From: Bordetella parapertussis
GTDB taxonomy: Bacteria > Pseudomonadota > Gammaproteobacteria > Burkholderiales > SG8-41
Assembly (NCBI GenBank): GCA_945906815.1
Contig: CAMDRT010000012.1
Coordinates: forward strand, 47,707 to 111,706
Length of the DNA: 64,000 bases
Reading direction: 5' to 3'
The position numbers and the translations under genes are program-made. This document shows, piece after piece, positions 1 to 10,283 of the stretch; position 1 is the stretch's first letter, and the number at the start of each line of letters is the position of its first letter. The notes under the pieces are model-generated. The model worked only from the letters and a program-made list of their open reading frames with translations, did not search any database and had not been told where the DNA came from.

Positions 1-1
1 T

Positions 2-2254
2 CGCAAGGATACGGCAGTCGACGTGGGGTTTGCGTTTGCCGAGCCGGAAAAACTGGCGCGCGCGTTCGGCTTGCCGGCGCTGCCGGACAAACCCGGTTAC
101 GCGGTGATCTGGACCACAACACCGTGGACGCTGCCGGCCAATCAGGCGCTGAATGCGCATCCGGAGTTTGATTACAACCTGGTCGATACCGCGCGTGGGC
201 TGTTGATACTGGCGGCGCAACTGCAGGCGGCATGCCTCGAACGCTACCAACTCACGGGCACGACTATAGCCTCCTGCAAGGGCGCGGCGCTGGATCTGAT
301 TCATTTCAAACATCCGTTTTATGAGCGTTTGGCACCAGTGTATCTGGGCGATTACGTCACGCTGGATGCCGGCACCGGCGTCGTGCATTCCGCGCCGGCT
401 TACGGCGTCGAGGACTTTCAATCGTGCCGGCGCCACGGCCTGAAGGACGATGACGTGCTCACGCCGGTGATGGGCGATGGCAAATACGTCTCCACGCTGC
501 CGCTGTTCGGCGGCGAGATGATCTGGAAAGCCAATCCCAAGATCGTTGCACACCTTGAGGAAAAAGGCGTGCTGTTCCACCAGGCGCAACATGTGCACAG
601 CTATATGCATTGCTGGCGGCACAAGACGCCGGTGATATTGCGCGCCACGGTGCAGTGGTTCGCGGCCATGGATGAGGCGCCCGGATTCAATGGCGTCAAA
701 CCCGCCGAGACGCTGCGCACTACTGCGTTGCGTGGCGTGCAAGCGACAAAATTTTACCCCGCGTGGGGGCAAGCGCGACTGCACGGCATGATTGCGGGCC
801 GCCCCGATTGGACGTTGTCGCGCCAGCGGCAGTGGGGCGTGCCCATGCCGTTTTTCATCCACAAGGAAAGCGGCGCGCTGCATCCGCGTACCTTGGCGTT
901 GCTGGAACAAGTCGCGCAACGTGTCGAACAAAACGGCATCGAGGCGTGGCAGGCGGTGCAGCCCGAAGAACTGCTCGGCGCCGACGCCGCGCACTACGAG
1001 AAAATCAAAGATACGCTGGATGTGTGGTTTGACTCCGGCGCCACGCATTTCACTGTGCTGCGCAACTCGCACCAGGAAGCGTTGCAGTATCCGGCGGATA
1101 TGTATCTTGAAGGCTCGGATCAGCATCGCGGCTGGTTTCATTCGTCGCTGCTGGTGTCGTGCATGACCGACGGTCAGCCGCCGTATCGCAGTTTGCTGAC
1201 GCACGGTTTTTTCGTCGACGGGCAAGGTCGCAAAATGAGCAAGTCCCAGGGCAATGTGGTGGCGCCCCAACAGATCACCAGCGAGCTGGGCGCGGACATT
1301 CTGCGGCTGTGGGTGGCGGCAACCGACTATTCCAGCGAGTTGTCTATCTCCAAGGAAATTTTGAAGCGCGTGGTGGAGTCGTACCGGCGCATACGCAACA
1401 CGCTGCGTTTCCTGCTCGCCAATCTGGCTGATTTTGACATCACACGCGATGCGCTGCCGATCGAGCAGTGGCTGGAAATCGACCGCTACGCGTGGGTGAT
1501 GACGTTTGATTTGCAGGCTGCTTTGACACCTTCGGAAGCGGGCGTGCGCGAGCCGCAGGCGCCCGGCCACTACGGCAATTACGAGTTTCATCTGGTCGCA
1601 CAACGGCTGCAGTCGTTTTGCTCGGAAGACCTCGGCGGTTTTTATCTGGATATACTGAAGGATCGCCTCTACACCGCGCCCGCCGGTGGACGCGCGCGGC
1701 GCTCGGCGCAAAACGCGCTGTATCACATCACGCAAGCGTTGACGCGTTTGATGGCGCCGATACTGTCGTTTACCGCCGAGGAAGTGTGGGCGACGATCCA
1801 GAAAAGCGAGGCCAGTGTATTTGAGCAGACCTGGTATGCGCTGGCTTTACCCAGCGATGCGGATACCCTGCGCAGCCGCTGGCGCGCGCTGCGGGCGTTG
1901 CGTTCGGAGGTGCAAAAAGAACTGGAGACTTTGCGCGCAGCCGGCAAAATCGGCTCCTCGCTGGCGGGCGAGGCTGACCTATATGCCGCAGGCGAGCCGC
2001 ATGCCTTGCTGGCGTCGCTGCACGATGACCTGCGCTTTGTGATGATTACCTCGCGCGCGACGCTACACGCGGGGAGCGACGGCGCTGCATCCGGCGCGCT
2101 GCCGGGTGTGGGCATCCGTGTCAGCGCCAGCACCCACAGCAAATGCGAACGTTGCTGGCACTACCGCGCCGAAGTGGCTGCGCATGCTGAACATCTGTGC
2201 GCACGTTGCGTATCCAACCTGTATGGTGCGGGCGAGGCGCGCACACATGCGTAA
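2..2254 (+). CDS. ileS: Isoleucyl-tRNA synthetase, 5' end outside the window
   Basis: Charges tRNA-Ile with isoleucine in the cytoplasm. The reading frame is open to the left edge, so about the first 190 residues are missing; 750 residues are visible. The editing-domain hallmark [11 protein letters not shown] is near the visible N-terminus, the class I signature [10 protein letters not shown] lies around visible residue 410, and the C-terminus has the zinc-binding CERCW...CARC pattern seen in bacterial-type IleS. The stop codon overlaps the start of lspA by 8 nt, the usual translational coupling for this pair in proteobacteria. Identity is very secure. Confidence 0.97.
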   Translation, partial: RKDTAVDVGFAFAEPEKLARAFGLPALPDKPGYAVIWTTTPWTLPANQALNAHPEFDYNLVDTARGLLILAAQLQAACLERYQLTGTTIASCKGAALDLIHFKHPFYERLAPVYLGDYVTLDAGTGVVHSAPAYGVEDFQSCRRHGLKDDDVLTPVMGDGKYVSTLPLFGGEMIWKANPKIVAHLEEKGVLFHQAQHVHSYMHCWRHKTPVILRATVQWFAAMDEAPGFNGVKPAETLRTTALRGVQATKFYPAWGQARLHGMIAGRPDWTLSRQRQWGVPMPFFIHKESGALHPRTLALLEQVAQRVEQNGIEAWQAVQPEELLGADAAHYEKIKDTLDVWFDSGATHFTVLRNSHQEALQYPADMYLEGSDQHRGWFHSSLLVSCMTDGQPPYRSLLTHGFFVDGQGRKMSKSQGNVVAPQQITSELGADILRLWVAATDYSSELSISKEILKRVVESYRRIRNTLRFLLANLADFDITRDALPIEQWLEIDRYAWVMTFDLQAALTPSEAGVREPQAPGHYGNYEFHLVAQRLQSFCSEDLGGFYLDILKDRLYTAPAGGRARRSAQNALYHITQALTRLMAPILSFTAEEVWATIQKSEASVFEQTWYALALPSDADTLRSRWRALRALRSEVQKELETLRAAGKIGSSLAGEADLYAAGEPHALLASLHDDLRFVMITSRATLHAGSDGAASGALPGVGIRVSASTHSKCERCWHYRAEVAAHAEHLCARCVSNLYGAGEARTHA

Positions 2255-2714
2255 ATGGATCATGCTTGCCGCGGTGATTGTGGTGCTTGACCAAATCACC
2301 AAATATGTCATCGTGCAAAAATTTGTGTTGCACGAAACCCTGCTGGTGACGCCGTTTTTCAACCTGGTGCGCGTGCATAACACGGGGGCGGCATTCAGCA
2401 TGCTGGCCGAGGCGGGCGGCTGGCAGCGCGTGTTTTTTATTGCGGTGGCGGTGGTGGCCTCGGTGTGGGTGGTGTGGCTGCTGCATAAATATCCGCAGCA
2501 AAAATGGTTTTGCCTTGCGCTGGCCATGATACTGGGCGGCGCCATCGGTAATCTGATCGATCGCGTGTGGCTGGGCGCGGTGGTGGATTTTGTACAGGTG
2601 CATTACGGTGGTTGGTATTTCCCGGCGTTTAACGTGGCGGATTCCGCGATCACCTGTGGTGCGGGGCTGCTGATCTGGGATGGGTTAAGGCCGCAACCGG
2701 TGCGGCATTCGTAG
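2247..2714 (+). CDS. lspA: Lipoprotein signal peptidase (signal peptidase II)
   Basis: Inner-membrane aspartic protease that removes the signal peptide from prolipoproteins after lipidation. The 155-residue product has the usual four hydrophobic segments. The two catalytic aspartates are visible in GNLIDR and FNVADSAI, and [11 protein letters not shown] matches the conserved family box. The frame is open further upstream, but the ATG at 2247 starts the canonical N-terminus ([12 protein letters not shown]) and overlaps the ileS stop, so I use it. It is translationally coupled to ileS. Confidence 0.96.
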   Translation: MRKWIMLAAVIVVLDQITKYVIVQKFVLHETLLVTPFFNLVRVHNTGAAFSMLAEAGGWQRVFFIAVAVVASVWVVWLLHKYPQQKWFCLALAMILGGAIGNLIDRVWLGAVVDFVQVHYGGWYFPAFNVADSAITCGAGLLIWDGLRPQPVRHS

Positions 2715-2741
2715 GGCGCAAGTATTCCGCCTGTCGATGGT

Positions 2742-2771
2742 TTGCAAGTCTTTGTTTTTTAAAATTATTTT
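2742..2771 (+). promoter_or_regulatory. Possible sigma-70 promoter for ispH
   Basis: The 99-bp gap between lspA and ispH contains an AT-rich patch unlike its surroundings. A TTGCAA box at 2742-2747 is followed after 18 bp by TATTTT at 2766-2771, about 43 bp before the ispH start. Each box matches 4 of 6 consensus positions. This is inspection only; no start site is known. Confidence 0.28.
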
Positions 2772-2813
2772 CATAAGGCTGCGGTTGCTGATCTCGCCGC
2801 ATATCATCACCCC

Positions 2814-3737
2814 ATGCATGTAATCCTCGCCAATCCCCGTGGTTTTTGCGCCGGTGTAGACCGTGCCATCGAAATCGTCGAGCGCGCGATAGCGCTGCAC
2901 GGCGCGCCGATTTATGTGCGGCACGAAGTCGTGCACAACAAATTTGTGGTCGATGACCTGCGCAAAAAAGGCGCGGTGTTCATCGAGGAGCTGGACCAAG
3001 CGCCGGCGGGTGCGACGCTGATTTTCAGCGCGCACGGTGTGTCGCAAGCGGTGCGTCGCGACGCCGAAGCGCGCGGCCTGCGCGTGTTCGATGCCACCTG
3101 TCCGCTGGTCACCAAGGTGCATGTGGAAGTCGCCAAGATGCGTGGGCAGGGCCGCGAAATTGTCATGATCGGCCACAAAGGGCATCCCGAAGTGCAGGGC
3201 ACCATGGGGCAAAGCAACGACGGCATGTATCTGGTCGAAGGCCCTGACGATGTGGCAAAACTCCAGGTAAAGGACGAAACCCATCTCGCATTTGTGACGC
3301 AAACCACGCTGTCGGTGGATGACGCGCAAGTCACCATCGATGCGCTGGAAGCGCGCTTTCCCGCCATCGTCGGCCCCAAACGAGACGACATCTGTTACGC
3401 CACGCAAAACCGGCAGGATGCGGTGAAGACCCTTGCCAAACAATGTGACGTGGTCATTGTGGTGGGCTCGCCCAACAGCTCGAACTCCAACCGTCTGCGC
3501 GAAGTGGCGCAAAACCAGGGCGTGGATGCTTACATGGTGGATAACGCCGGCGAACTCAAAACCGAATGGCTGGCGGGGAAAACCCGCATCGGCGTTACCG
3601 CAGGTGCGTCGGCACCGGAGATACTGGTGCAGGATGTGATCGATCGGCTGAAAGCGCTGGGCGCAGACCGCGTGAGCCATGTCGAGGGGATTGCCGAGCG
3701 CGTGACGTTTCCGCTACCCAAGGCGCTGTCACGATAG
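2814..3737 (+). CDS. ispH: 4-hydroxy-3-methylbut-2-enyl diphosphate reductase
   Basis: Last enzyme of the MEP pathway; a cytoplasmic iron-sulfur enzyme that reduces HMBPP to IPP and DMAPP. The 307-residue length is typical. The three cluster cysteines are visible in [11 protein letters not shown] (Cys12), [10 protein letters not shown] and [11 protein letters not shown], and substrate-pocket motifs SAHGVS and SPNSSNSNR are present. It follows ileS-lspA, a common betaproteobacterial order, but a 99-bp AT-rich gap suggests its own promoter. It converges on pilY1 with a tandem hairpin array between them. Confidence 0.97.
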   Translation: MHVILANPRGFCAGVDRAIEIVERAIALHGAPIYVRHEVVHNKFVVDDLRKKGAVFIEELDQAPAGATLIFSAHGVSQAVRRDAEARGLRVFDATCPLVTKVHVEVAKMRGQGREIVMIGHKGHPEVQGTMGQSNDGMYLVEGPDDVAKLQVKDETHLAFVTQTTLSVDDAQVTIDALEARFPAIVGPKRDDICYATQNRQDAVKTLAKQCDVVIVVGSPNSSNSNRLREVAQNQGVDAYMVDNAGELKTEWLAGKTRIGVTAGASAPEILVQDVIDRLKALGADRVSHVEGIAERVTFPLPKALSR

Positions 3738-3760
3738 CGCCCATCTGCCGCATAACAAAA

Positions 3761-3873
3761 CGGGTGAGAGCCTTAGCCCTCACCCGCTGCCTCACAACAT
3801 AACGGGCGTGAGCCTTAGCCCTCACCCGCTGCCTCACAACATAACGGGCGTGAGCCTCAGCCCTCACTCGTTA
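3761..3873. repeat. Tandem 42-bp hairpin repeats between converging ispH and pilY1
   Basis: A 42-bp unit occurs at 3761-3802 and 3803-3844, with a third partial copy at 3845-3873. The second and third copies begin CGGGCGTGAGCC and the first begins CGGGTGAGAGCC. Each contains a short inverted repeat of the type GGGTGAG...CTCACCC (or its GGGCGTGAG variant), so the array can form three consecutive hairpins. Its place between the 3' ends of two convergent genes suggests bidirectional termination or 3'-end protection; that role is inferred, and no clear T-run follows. Confidence 0.75.
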
Positions 3874-3899
3874 TGGCAGCCGCGAAACCGTTGCTAGGA

Positions 3900-6800
3900 T
3901 TATTGCACCAGCTCTCGCCAACTCATGCGTTTTCCGGCAGGTGCGCCAGAGGGTACCGGCACCTTCTTCATGATATTGGATCCATCACTCAAGGTTAAGA
4001 TGATGGAGACGCTGCCGTCTGGGAGTCGTACTATGCGTGACCCCACCACCGCCAGCAGTGCGGATTTATAACTGAGTTTGCCGTCCGCTGCTGCAGCCAG
4101 GCCCGTTTGCGCATTGAAAAAATTGACCCAGCCATAGCCGCCGGGCGAACAGGGGGTGGGCGTCGGTACGTTGCTGGTAACCGTCAACGTACCCAGTTGC
4201 AAGTCCAGGTCTTTGGCCACACGTTCACCCGTATCCGGCAGGTCCGCATACCACCCGGCCGTCGAAGTGCAGGCGCTGGTGCAAGCGGAGGTGCGATCTT
4301 CGGTGCCCACGTTGGTAAGCGTCAATTGCCTCGCCGCCCGCAAATCAGCGATTGGGGTAGCGGATAATTGCTCCGCTATAGCGTAGACCGATTGCCGCTG
4401 CGTGTTGCCGAGGTCGGTGGTTCCCAACAGGCGGCCGGTGGCCACAAACACGTACGGCACGCCGGGACTGCCGACATTGGCCAGCCGCGGTCTTATGGTG
4501 ATCGGCTGGCGCGCACCCAAGCTGTCCTTGGCAACGCCAAGCAAGGTCGCGCTTTGCGGGCCATTGACGCTAAAACGCCAAATGTTTCCCTGTAAATCGA
4601 CGCCATAGACGCGCTGTGTGGTGTTGTCGGTAGTTCCGCTGTAGACAAAGTTGTTGATCTGATTCAAGCCACTGGGCGTAACGGAATCGCCAAAACCGGT
4701 GCTGATCTTGTAAATGATGGCGCCGGTAAAAGGGTTGAGCACGTAGAGATAGCCCACGCCGTCGCCTGCTTGTGCCGGGGCGTTCACATTGTTGTAGCCC
4801 GAAGTAACGAACACCGCCCAGCGCCCATCCGCGAGCTTGCTGATGGTGGGTGTGCCGTAGGTAAACCCCAGATGGCAATCTGAGGTCTGGCCGGGCCCGG
4901 CGCAGATGCTGGAATTATGCTTGAACTCCCATAACCCTTTGGGATTCGCCGGGTCGGTGATGTCCAGCGCGTAATAGCCTTTACCACCGCGATTCAATCC
5001 GCCCACCAGCAGGGTTCTCCAGCCGCCCGTTATAGGCGTGGGGTCGAATACATCGCCGCTGGCTGGCGTGCCATCGACATAGTATTGATGGGCGGTTGCG
5101 TAGGCGTTGTCCGCGAGTTTATACAGATTGGGCAGCACCATGCTGGGAACAAAGGCCCACAGTTCGTGGCCGCCCAACGGGTCCGGCGGTCCGCCTGCCG
5201 TCAGCGGTGTGCCCGCACGAAATGCGTGCAGCATGCCGTCGTTCGCCCCTACGTAAAGCATGGTAGTGCGGCTTGCTTGCGCGCTCTTGTATGCGCTGTA
5301 TCCGCTGTCGATATAATTTAAAGCAGGCGCTTTGACATATAAAGGGTTCGAATTAGCAATATCGCCCAGCACATGCTCGCGCTTGCGATACAGCAGGGTG
5401 GTATTGGTTGCAAAGTTCTCGTGGCCACGCTGGCCGCGCAGGAAGTTCACCATTTTGGCGCCGGCAGCCTCTGTAACCTGATTCTCTGTCGCGCTGCTGC
5501 CATCGCTCATCGATGCGCGCTGGCTCAACAAAGCGACCTTGGTCGCGTCAAAGAATGCCTGCTCGGTCGCGTTCAAGCCGGTAGACGCAGCGCCGGTCGG
5601 AAGCCCGGCCGCATCGCAGGCGTAGGTGTTCAAGGTGAAATGGGTCAGGTTGTTGGTAGCGCCGCTGCGAAACAGTTTGATCGTGCGGTTGTCGCAGAGT
5701 GCTTTGGTCCTGGCGTTCAACAGGTCTCGCGCAGACCAGAGTTGCGGGCCGAGGCCGGCGGTGGCATCAATGGTGGTGGCCACCACATCGCCGCTCCATT
5801 CCTTGGAAGTGAATTTCGCCGCGTAGGCAAAATTATCGCCCGCGACGGGCTCTTGGGTGCTGGATTCCACTGAAGAGCCTGCTGAAGGATCGGCGGTAAC
5901 ACTGGCCAGCGCCGACTGCAGGCCGGCCACCACGGCATTGGGTTCGGCTGCGCTGAAAAATTGCCCGCGTCCGTTGACCGCGGCATGCCACAAGTCATCC
6001 AGTGCTGTGGGTGAGTCTGCAACCGCCAGCGGCCAGTTTTTAGTGCCTGCTCGCAGCTCGGCAAAGTCGCCCGTGCTGCTGGTTTTTTTGTAATTGGGGT
6101 CATAGGTGAGGGTGCCGGAGAGTCCCAGGCCCATGGTGAAGGTGGTCATGTGCTGCCAGGTTGCGCTATCTCCTTCCGCGGCGACATAGCCCGACGCCAC
6201 AGTACTGGGGGGCACGGTGCCGCTACCAACATCGGTGCCCAGCGCGCCGATAGAGCCATTGGGGCGCAAATCGGTGATGTAATAGTATTGCGCCACATCC
6301 GCCAGTGATCCGGAGCTGTTGTTCGCGTCATATATAGGGCGCGGCGCGGTGTTGATGCCAGAAGTGGTGGCGTTCAGTACCCCATCGTTATTACCGATTG
6401 CCGTGCCGTCCAGTCGCACACCCGCGTTGCCGTTCCAGTAACCGTCGGTGGTGAGCAGGGTGTAGTTGCGCTGGCAGGAATACTGTACGGGGTCTCCGCT
6501 CATGCCATTGTTGATGCCGTCCTGCTTGCCCGCAAAATGCCGGCCCGCACGTGACAGCGCCTCGCGCAAGGGGGTGGAGCTGCGCGGCGTCTGGCCATAT
6601 AGCTTGCTATACCAATTGCTTTTGTGGGTGGCGGTAAAGTCGTTGATGGCCAGGTATTCTGCTGAACTGACCGGGCTGCCGGGGTTAATGGTGATAAAGC
6701 CGACGCGGTAGGCGTCGGTTAAGGTGATGAATGCGCGGCCGGTGGCAGAGCGCATCATCAGCATGCGCGTGCGGTAGTAGCTGTACCAGTTGGCGAAATT

Positions 6801-7415
6801 GACGCGTTCGTCGGTTGCGCCCGGTCCCGAGGTGGCGCTAACCTGTACTTTGGCGTGGCCGCCGGTGCTGTGCGGGAACGCGCTGCTCGAATCCGAATTG
6901 CACGATCCCCCCTTCCCGGTCGACGCGTAGTAATAAGCCGGTTGCGCGGTATCCGAAGAACCCGTATTACTCGAGGTGCTGTCGTAAGCAATGAAGTTGG
7001 TAGACAGATCTCGTGTTGGGGAGGTACTGACGAAGCCGTCGTACTTGGCCGCGGTAAAACTGGCGTTGGGAAAATTACTGCCATCCGGGTTCTTGGGCGG
7101 GGGATAGACTGTCAACGGGTTGTAGTACATGGAGTTACACGGCTGGTTCTTGTAGCCCACCTTATTGATAATTCCACTCGCGCTGTCGGGCATGTGGCCC
7201 CAGGCCATGGAGCCGGAATCGTCGAGGGTGAACAGAATGTTGGGTTTCACCACCACGCTGCCCACCGTGCTCAGCGGCACATCCGCGAGATCGGTGAAGG
7301 CGGCAAAGGACGGTGCCTGGGCTGTTATCACCAATAGCGTTGCCGCTGCGACAGTTGCCAAACTGCGCTTAACGGGGGAGAGGCCAAGCTTGCGAGCGGA
7401 TAAAGAGGCTTTCAT
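3900..7415 (-). CDS. pilY1: Type IV pilus assembly/tip adhesin protein PilY1
   Basis: Large secreted protein that associates with the minor pilins at the pilus tip, supports pilus extension and can mediate adhesion and surface sensing. The 1171-residue product starts with a signal peptide (cleavage near APSFA-A, about residue 39). A von Willebrand A-like metal site, LFTLDDSGSM, lies at residues 61-70. The C-terminal half (roughly 650-1080) has the PilY1 beta-propeller signature, including GHELWAFVPSM, LLVGGLNRGGKGYYALD and VYGVDLQGNIWRF. The ATG at 7415 has AAGGATC about 5 nt upstream. It is the last gene of the minus-strand minor-pilin operon. Confidence 0.94.
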   Translation of the reverse strand: MKASLSARKLGLSPVKRSLATVAAATLLVITAQAPSFAAFTDLADVPLSTVGSVVVKPNILFTLDDSGSMAWGHMPDSASGIINKVGYKNQPCNSMYYNPLTVYPPPKNPDGSNFPNASFTAAKYDGFVSTSPTRDLSTNFIAYDSTSSNTGSSDTAQPAYYYASTGKGGSCNSDSSSAFPHSTGGHAKVQVSATSGPGATDERVNFANWYSYYRTRMLMMRSATGRAFITLTDAYRVGFITINPGSPVSSAEYLAINDFTATHKSNWYSKLYGQTPRSSTPLREALSRAGRHFAGKQDGINNGMSGDPVQYSCQRNYTLLTTDGYWNGNAGVRLDGTAIGNNDGVLNATTSGINTAPRPIYDANNSSGSLADVAQYYYITDLRPNGSIGALGTDVGSGTVPPSTVASGYVAAEGDSATWQHMTTFTMGLGLSGTLTYDPNYKKTSSTGDFAELRAGTKNWPLAVADSPTALDDLWHAAVNGRGQFFSAAEPNAVVAGLQSALASVTADPSAGSSVESSTQEPVAGDNFAYAAKFTSKEWSGDVVATTIDATAGLGPQLWSARDLLNARTKALCDNRTIKLFRSGATNNLTHFTLNTYACDAAGLPTGAASTGLNATEQAFFDATKVALLSQRASMSDGSSATENQVTEAAGAKMVNFLRGQRGHENFATNTTLLYRKREHVLGDIANSNPLYVKAPALNYIDSGYSAYKSAQASRTTMLYVGANDGMLHAFRAGTPLTAGGPPDPLGGHELWAFVPSMVLPNLYKLADNAYATAHQYYVDGTPASGDVFDPTPITGGWRTLLVGGLNRGGKGYYALDITDPANPKGLWEFKHNSSICAGPGQTSDCHLGFTYGTPTISKLADGRWAVFVTSGYNNVNAPAQAGDGVGYLYVLNPFTGAIIYKISTGFGDSVTPSGLNQINNFVYSGTTDNTTQRVYGVDLQGNIWRFSVNGPQSATLLGVAKDSLGARQPITIRPRLANVGSPGVPYVFVATGRLLGTTDLGNTQRQSVYAIAEQLSATPIADLRAARQLTLTNVGTEDRTSACTSACTSTAGWYADLPDTGERVAKDLDLQLGTLTVTSNVPTPTPCSPGGYGWVNFFNAQTGLAAAADGKLSYKSALLAVVGSRIVRLPDGSVSIILTLSDGSNIMKKVPVPSGAPAGKRMSWRELVQ

Positions 7416-7496
7416 ATTGATCCTTGGTCCCTAACAGGGGCGGGTTGGCGGTGGATAAATATCAGGCGTTTCGTAATCAGCGCACACGGCGCATGG

Positions 7497-8069
7497 TCAA
7501 TACATGGTGGATTGGACGTAGCTGACGGTGTTACGCGGGCCGGTGACGCGCACGGTGACGCGGTAATACGGCTGTAATGTGCCTTGCAGACCCTGCTGTA
7601 TTTCGGTGTTTATGGTGCCGCCCGAGCTGAGGATAGAGACGCACTGCTGCGGCGGGGGTGAGTTGTAGGCTCCGGTGCTGCCGCACATGCGGTGTATGAC
7701 ATAGCTGATGGAATTGCCCGCGGCGTCGGCGGCCCCGATGCTGGTGCCTCTGCGGGTCCAATCGAACGTCGTCGCATTGAAGGTGGCATCCCAGGTGGCG
7801 TAATAGCCACTGGTTTGATCGGCGATCATCAAGCCTGCGTTGGCGGCATTGGTCAGCCAGGTGCGCGCGGCCTCGATACCTTTGTCGGCAGATAAGGTGG
7901 CGCCTTGCTGGAATGCCATATTGCCGGCGATGAGCAGGCCGGTGCTGACCGATCGCCAGGCCGCGATGCCAGCGAGCGACATCGCGACCAGCACGATCAA
8001 CGATATAAACAGCACGACGCCACGCTGCTGTGTGCGCTGACGCGGCATAGGGGTGGATGGGCGGTTCAT
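7497..8069 (-). CDS. pilX: Minor pilin PilX
   Basis: Minor pilin of the type IV pilus tip/initiation complex. The 190-residue product starts with a basic N-terminus followed by QQRGVVLFISLIVLVAMS, the PilX prepilin-like membrane helix, and has the PilX motif GNMAFQQGATLSADKGIEAA at about residues 50-70. I chose the ATG at 8069, which overlaps the pilW stop as ATGA; an in-frame ATG at 8084 would add five residues. The overlap points to translational coupling with pilW. Confidence 0.88.
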   Translation of the reverse strand: MNRPSTPMPRQRTQQRGVVLFISLIVLVAMSLAGIAAWRSVSTGLLIAGNMAFQQGATLSADKGIEAARTWLTNAANAGLMIADQTSGYYATWDATFNATTFDWTRRGTSIGAADAAGNSISYVIHRMCGSTGAYNSPPPQQCVSILSSGGTINTEIQQGLQGTLQPYYRVTVRVTGPRNTVSYVQSTMY

Positions 8070-9178
8070 GGCGAGGTTCCCCAAATGACGTTGCGCAAAG
8101 GTATTACGGCTTCATGCACCCGGTAACGATAATTACGCCAGTTGTTGGGGCCCGCGGGATTGGTATCGGCGCTACCGTCAACATTGCGCATGACAAAGCT
8201 GCTGCTGGCAGCACCGGTGGGCATGGTATTGCCTATCCAGATTGGTGAAATGGGGGTGACTGCGGTTTTTTCGTATTCGCCGCTGCGTGACAATAGCGCA
8301 ACGCGTATTGCCCGCACCTTGGGCCACACCGCGGGAGCGGGATCTGTGGTCACCCATTGGATATTGGGGGGCGCGGGCGCCACGCTGATGTCGACGCCGT
8401 ATTCCGCCTGAACATCAATGATGCTATCGGAAACCGATATTGCAGCGGTGTTCGCGATGTCCTCGCGCACGGTAAGACTGCTGCCGCTCAGTGACCATAG
8501 GTTGCGACGGGGCATGGCGCCGACGCTGGGCCCCAGGTTGTAGAGCCTGCCGTTGGTGAAGGCAGGCGGCGCCGCAGAATTATATTTTGCGGTTACGGCA
8601 ACACCAGCAGCATTAACGTAGCCAGCCCCCGGCGTATGGGTGATGATGATGGTGTCCGTACCATTGTCGGTAATTTCCAGCAGCGCGCAGCGCGTGACGC
8701 CGGCTACCAGGCCCGCGGCGATGAGCAGGTCTCCCGGCCGCAGTCCGGCGCGGGATGATTGCGTGGCTTTGGTGGTGGCATTGGAGGCGGTGAAAGACTG
8801 GAGGTTCACAAACAGCGGGGAGTTGCCCCAGAGCACGTTGAGTGCATCCGGGGCGCCGGCGGCGCCTTGCACGATTTGCACCGGCAGCAACGGAAAGTTA
8901 AAAGCGCCGCGCGCGGTTGCGCTCGCCTCCACGGTGCAACCGAGCTCAGGCGCGGCGCTAAAGCCGAACCCCGCCAGTCGCAGATCACGTTCCAGGGTGT
9001 AGAGGGCGAGCGCCCCGCTGACCTGGGATTCGCTGCCGGCACCGGTCGTGCGCCTGCGTGACTCCGTCAACGCCAGTGTCTGGAAGATAATGACGATACC
9101 GATGAGTCCGATAGCGGCACCGACCAGGATTTCAACCAGGCTGAATCCGCGCTGCCGGTTATGCAAATGTAGTGGCAT
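8066..9178 (-). CDS. pilW: Minor pilin PilW
   Basis: Minor pilin of the type IV pilus priming complex. The 370-residue protein has a class III prepilin leader and helix, QRGFSLVEILVGAAIGLIGI, with the cleavage glycine, Phe+1 and Glu+5 intact at the N-terminus. The remainder is a long beta-rich globular domain typical of PilW. It starts 8 nt after the pilV stop and overlaps pilX by 4 nt. The PilW assignment rests on its place between pilV-like and pilX-like genes and on size. Confidence 0.87.
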   Translation of the reverse strand: MPLHLHNRQRGFSLVEILVGAAIGLIGIVIIFQTLALTESRRRTTGAGSESQVSGALALYTLERDLRLAGFGFSAAPELGCTVEASATARGAFNFPLLPVQIVQGAAGAPDALNVLWGNSPLFVNLQSFTASNATTKATQSSRAGLRPGDLLIAAGLVAGVTRCALLEITDNGTDTIIITHTPGAGYVNAAGVAVTAKYNSAAPPAFTNGRLYNLGPSVGAMPRRNLWSLSGSSLTVREDIANTAAISVSDSIIDVQAEYGVDISVAPAPPNIQWVTTDPAPAVWPKVRAIRVALLSRSGEYEKTAVTPISPIWIGNTMPTGAASSSFVMRNVDGSADTNPAGPNNWRNYRYRVHEAVIPLRNVIWGTSP

Positions 9179-9186
9179 ATGCAGGA

Positions 9187-9681
9187 TCAGGTGACGTTGG
9201 CAGTGAGGATATGACTGCGGTTTTGTGTGTCAGCCGGCGCTTTCCAGCACACGATTACGGTAACCAGATTGGCCCCTGCCACGCTGGTATCCACGTTGAT
9301 CTGCAGCATCGCCGCTGTCGCACCGGGCAGGCGCGTGCCAGCGGTGCTGGTCGCCGCGGCAACCCAGTTTGAGATTACGGTATTGGCGGGGTCGGTCGCG
9401 CCACCGGAAAAATTGCAATTCGCACCGGCCGTGTTGTAACGGAAATTGTTCAAGCTCGCCGCCAGCGTGACGGCGTTGGTGCGGTCGACGTTTACCCACA
9501 TCAAACTAACCACTTGATTGGCCAGTGACGCTCCTTCACCACGGTACTGGGCGTCTGCCGAAGTGGCAATCGCCCGCGCCTGCATGCCGATCATCGCCAA
9601 TATGCCGAGGGAAAAAATCAACAGCCCCAGCAGCGCTTCGAGCAGGATGACGCCCGCCTGGGCATGGTTACATTTATGCAT
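9187..9681 (-). CDS. pilV: Minor pilin PilV
   Basis: Minor pilin of the tip complex, 164 residues. The N-terminus reads HAQAGVILLEALLGLLIFSL, a prepilin-like leader and helix with the cleavage glycine and Glu+5; Val occupies +1 where Phe or Met is more common. LLEALxxLLIFSLGILA is typical of PilV. The frame is open upstream, but the ATG at 9681 has GGTGA about 5 nt upstream and lies 11 nt after the fimT stop, while a longer start would run into fimT and lacks family sequence. Confidence 0.87.
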   Translation of the reverse strand: MHKCNHAQAGVILLEALLGLLIFSLGILAMIGMQARAIATSADAQYRGEGASLANQVVSLMWVNVDRTNAVTLAASLNNFRYNTAGANCNFSGGATDPANTVISNWVAAATSTAGTRLPGATAAMLQINVDTSVAGANLVTVIVCWKAPADTQNRSHILTANVT

Positions 9682-9692
9682 AGCGGTCACCG

Positions 9693-10283
9693 TTAACACC
9701 TTCGAGTATCGCCCACGGTGAGTATGGCAGGATCGCACATTTTCACTTGCCCTCCCGTCATCACCACCACGTTCAGGCAGCGCATCGGGCCAGCCGCGAA
9801 ACACGCGCCACCGGCCGGGTTGGTAAATTGGAACGTTGCCGTAGCAGCGAGCGTAGTGGCGCCAAACGCAGTGTAGGCGATAGCGGTGTTAGTTGCGGTA
9901 ACCACGACCGCTGCCGCTGCGCCGTCGGCCGAGGATTTGCCTTCAATAAAGTCACGCGTACCCGTGGCCGGGTTGGGATTGACCGAACGCACGATCCAGT
10001 TCTTGCCGCCTGCGGTGGCGGCGGCGCTGTCTACATTGGCAGCCAGGGGATCGGCGTTGGTAATGATTAACTCTACCTGCGCATTGAGTTTGACCGCTTC
10101 GGCACGTGCCCGTTGCAGTCCGGCGGTAAAGGCTTCAGCGGTAGTGCGCAGTCTGGAGTTTTGCAGCATCTGGGTGAATGCAGGCAGCCCCAGCGCAAGC
10201 AGGATGGCGAGTATGGCTACGCCTATCATCAATTCGATCATGGTGAATCCGCGCAGTGAGCCGCGCAGTGAGCGGCGACGCAC
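9693..10283 (-). CDS. fimT: FimT/GspH-type minor pilin
   Basis: Pseudopilin-like minor pilin of 196 residues. The prepilin motif LRGFTMIELMIGVAILAILL (cleavage after Gly12, Glu+5) is followed by the FimT/GspH region LQRARAEAVKLN. The start is GTG at 10283, sharing one nucleotide with the pilE stop (TAGTG), so translation is probably coupled. FimT can take part in pilus biogenesis and, in some species, DNA binding for uptake; which applies here cannot be told from sequence. The gspH name is an alternative, but the pil context favours FimT. Confidence 0.85.
   Translation of the reverse strand: MRRRSLRGSLRGFTMIELMIGVAILAILLALGLPAFTQMLQNSRLRTTAEAFTAGLQRARAEAVKLNAQVELIITNADPLAANVDSAAATAGGKNWIVRSVNPNPATGTRDFIEGKSSADGAAAAVVVTATNTAIAYTAFGATTLAATATFQFTNPAGGACFAAGPMRCLNVVVMTGGQVKMCDPAILTVGDTRRC

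Noticed and set aside
2685..3680. Long minus-strand open frame opposite ispH (331 codons)
   Set aside because: It is a shadow of ispH: no family sequence, no ribosome site, and it spans the ispH coding region and its leader.
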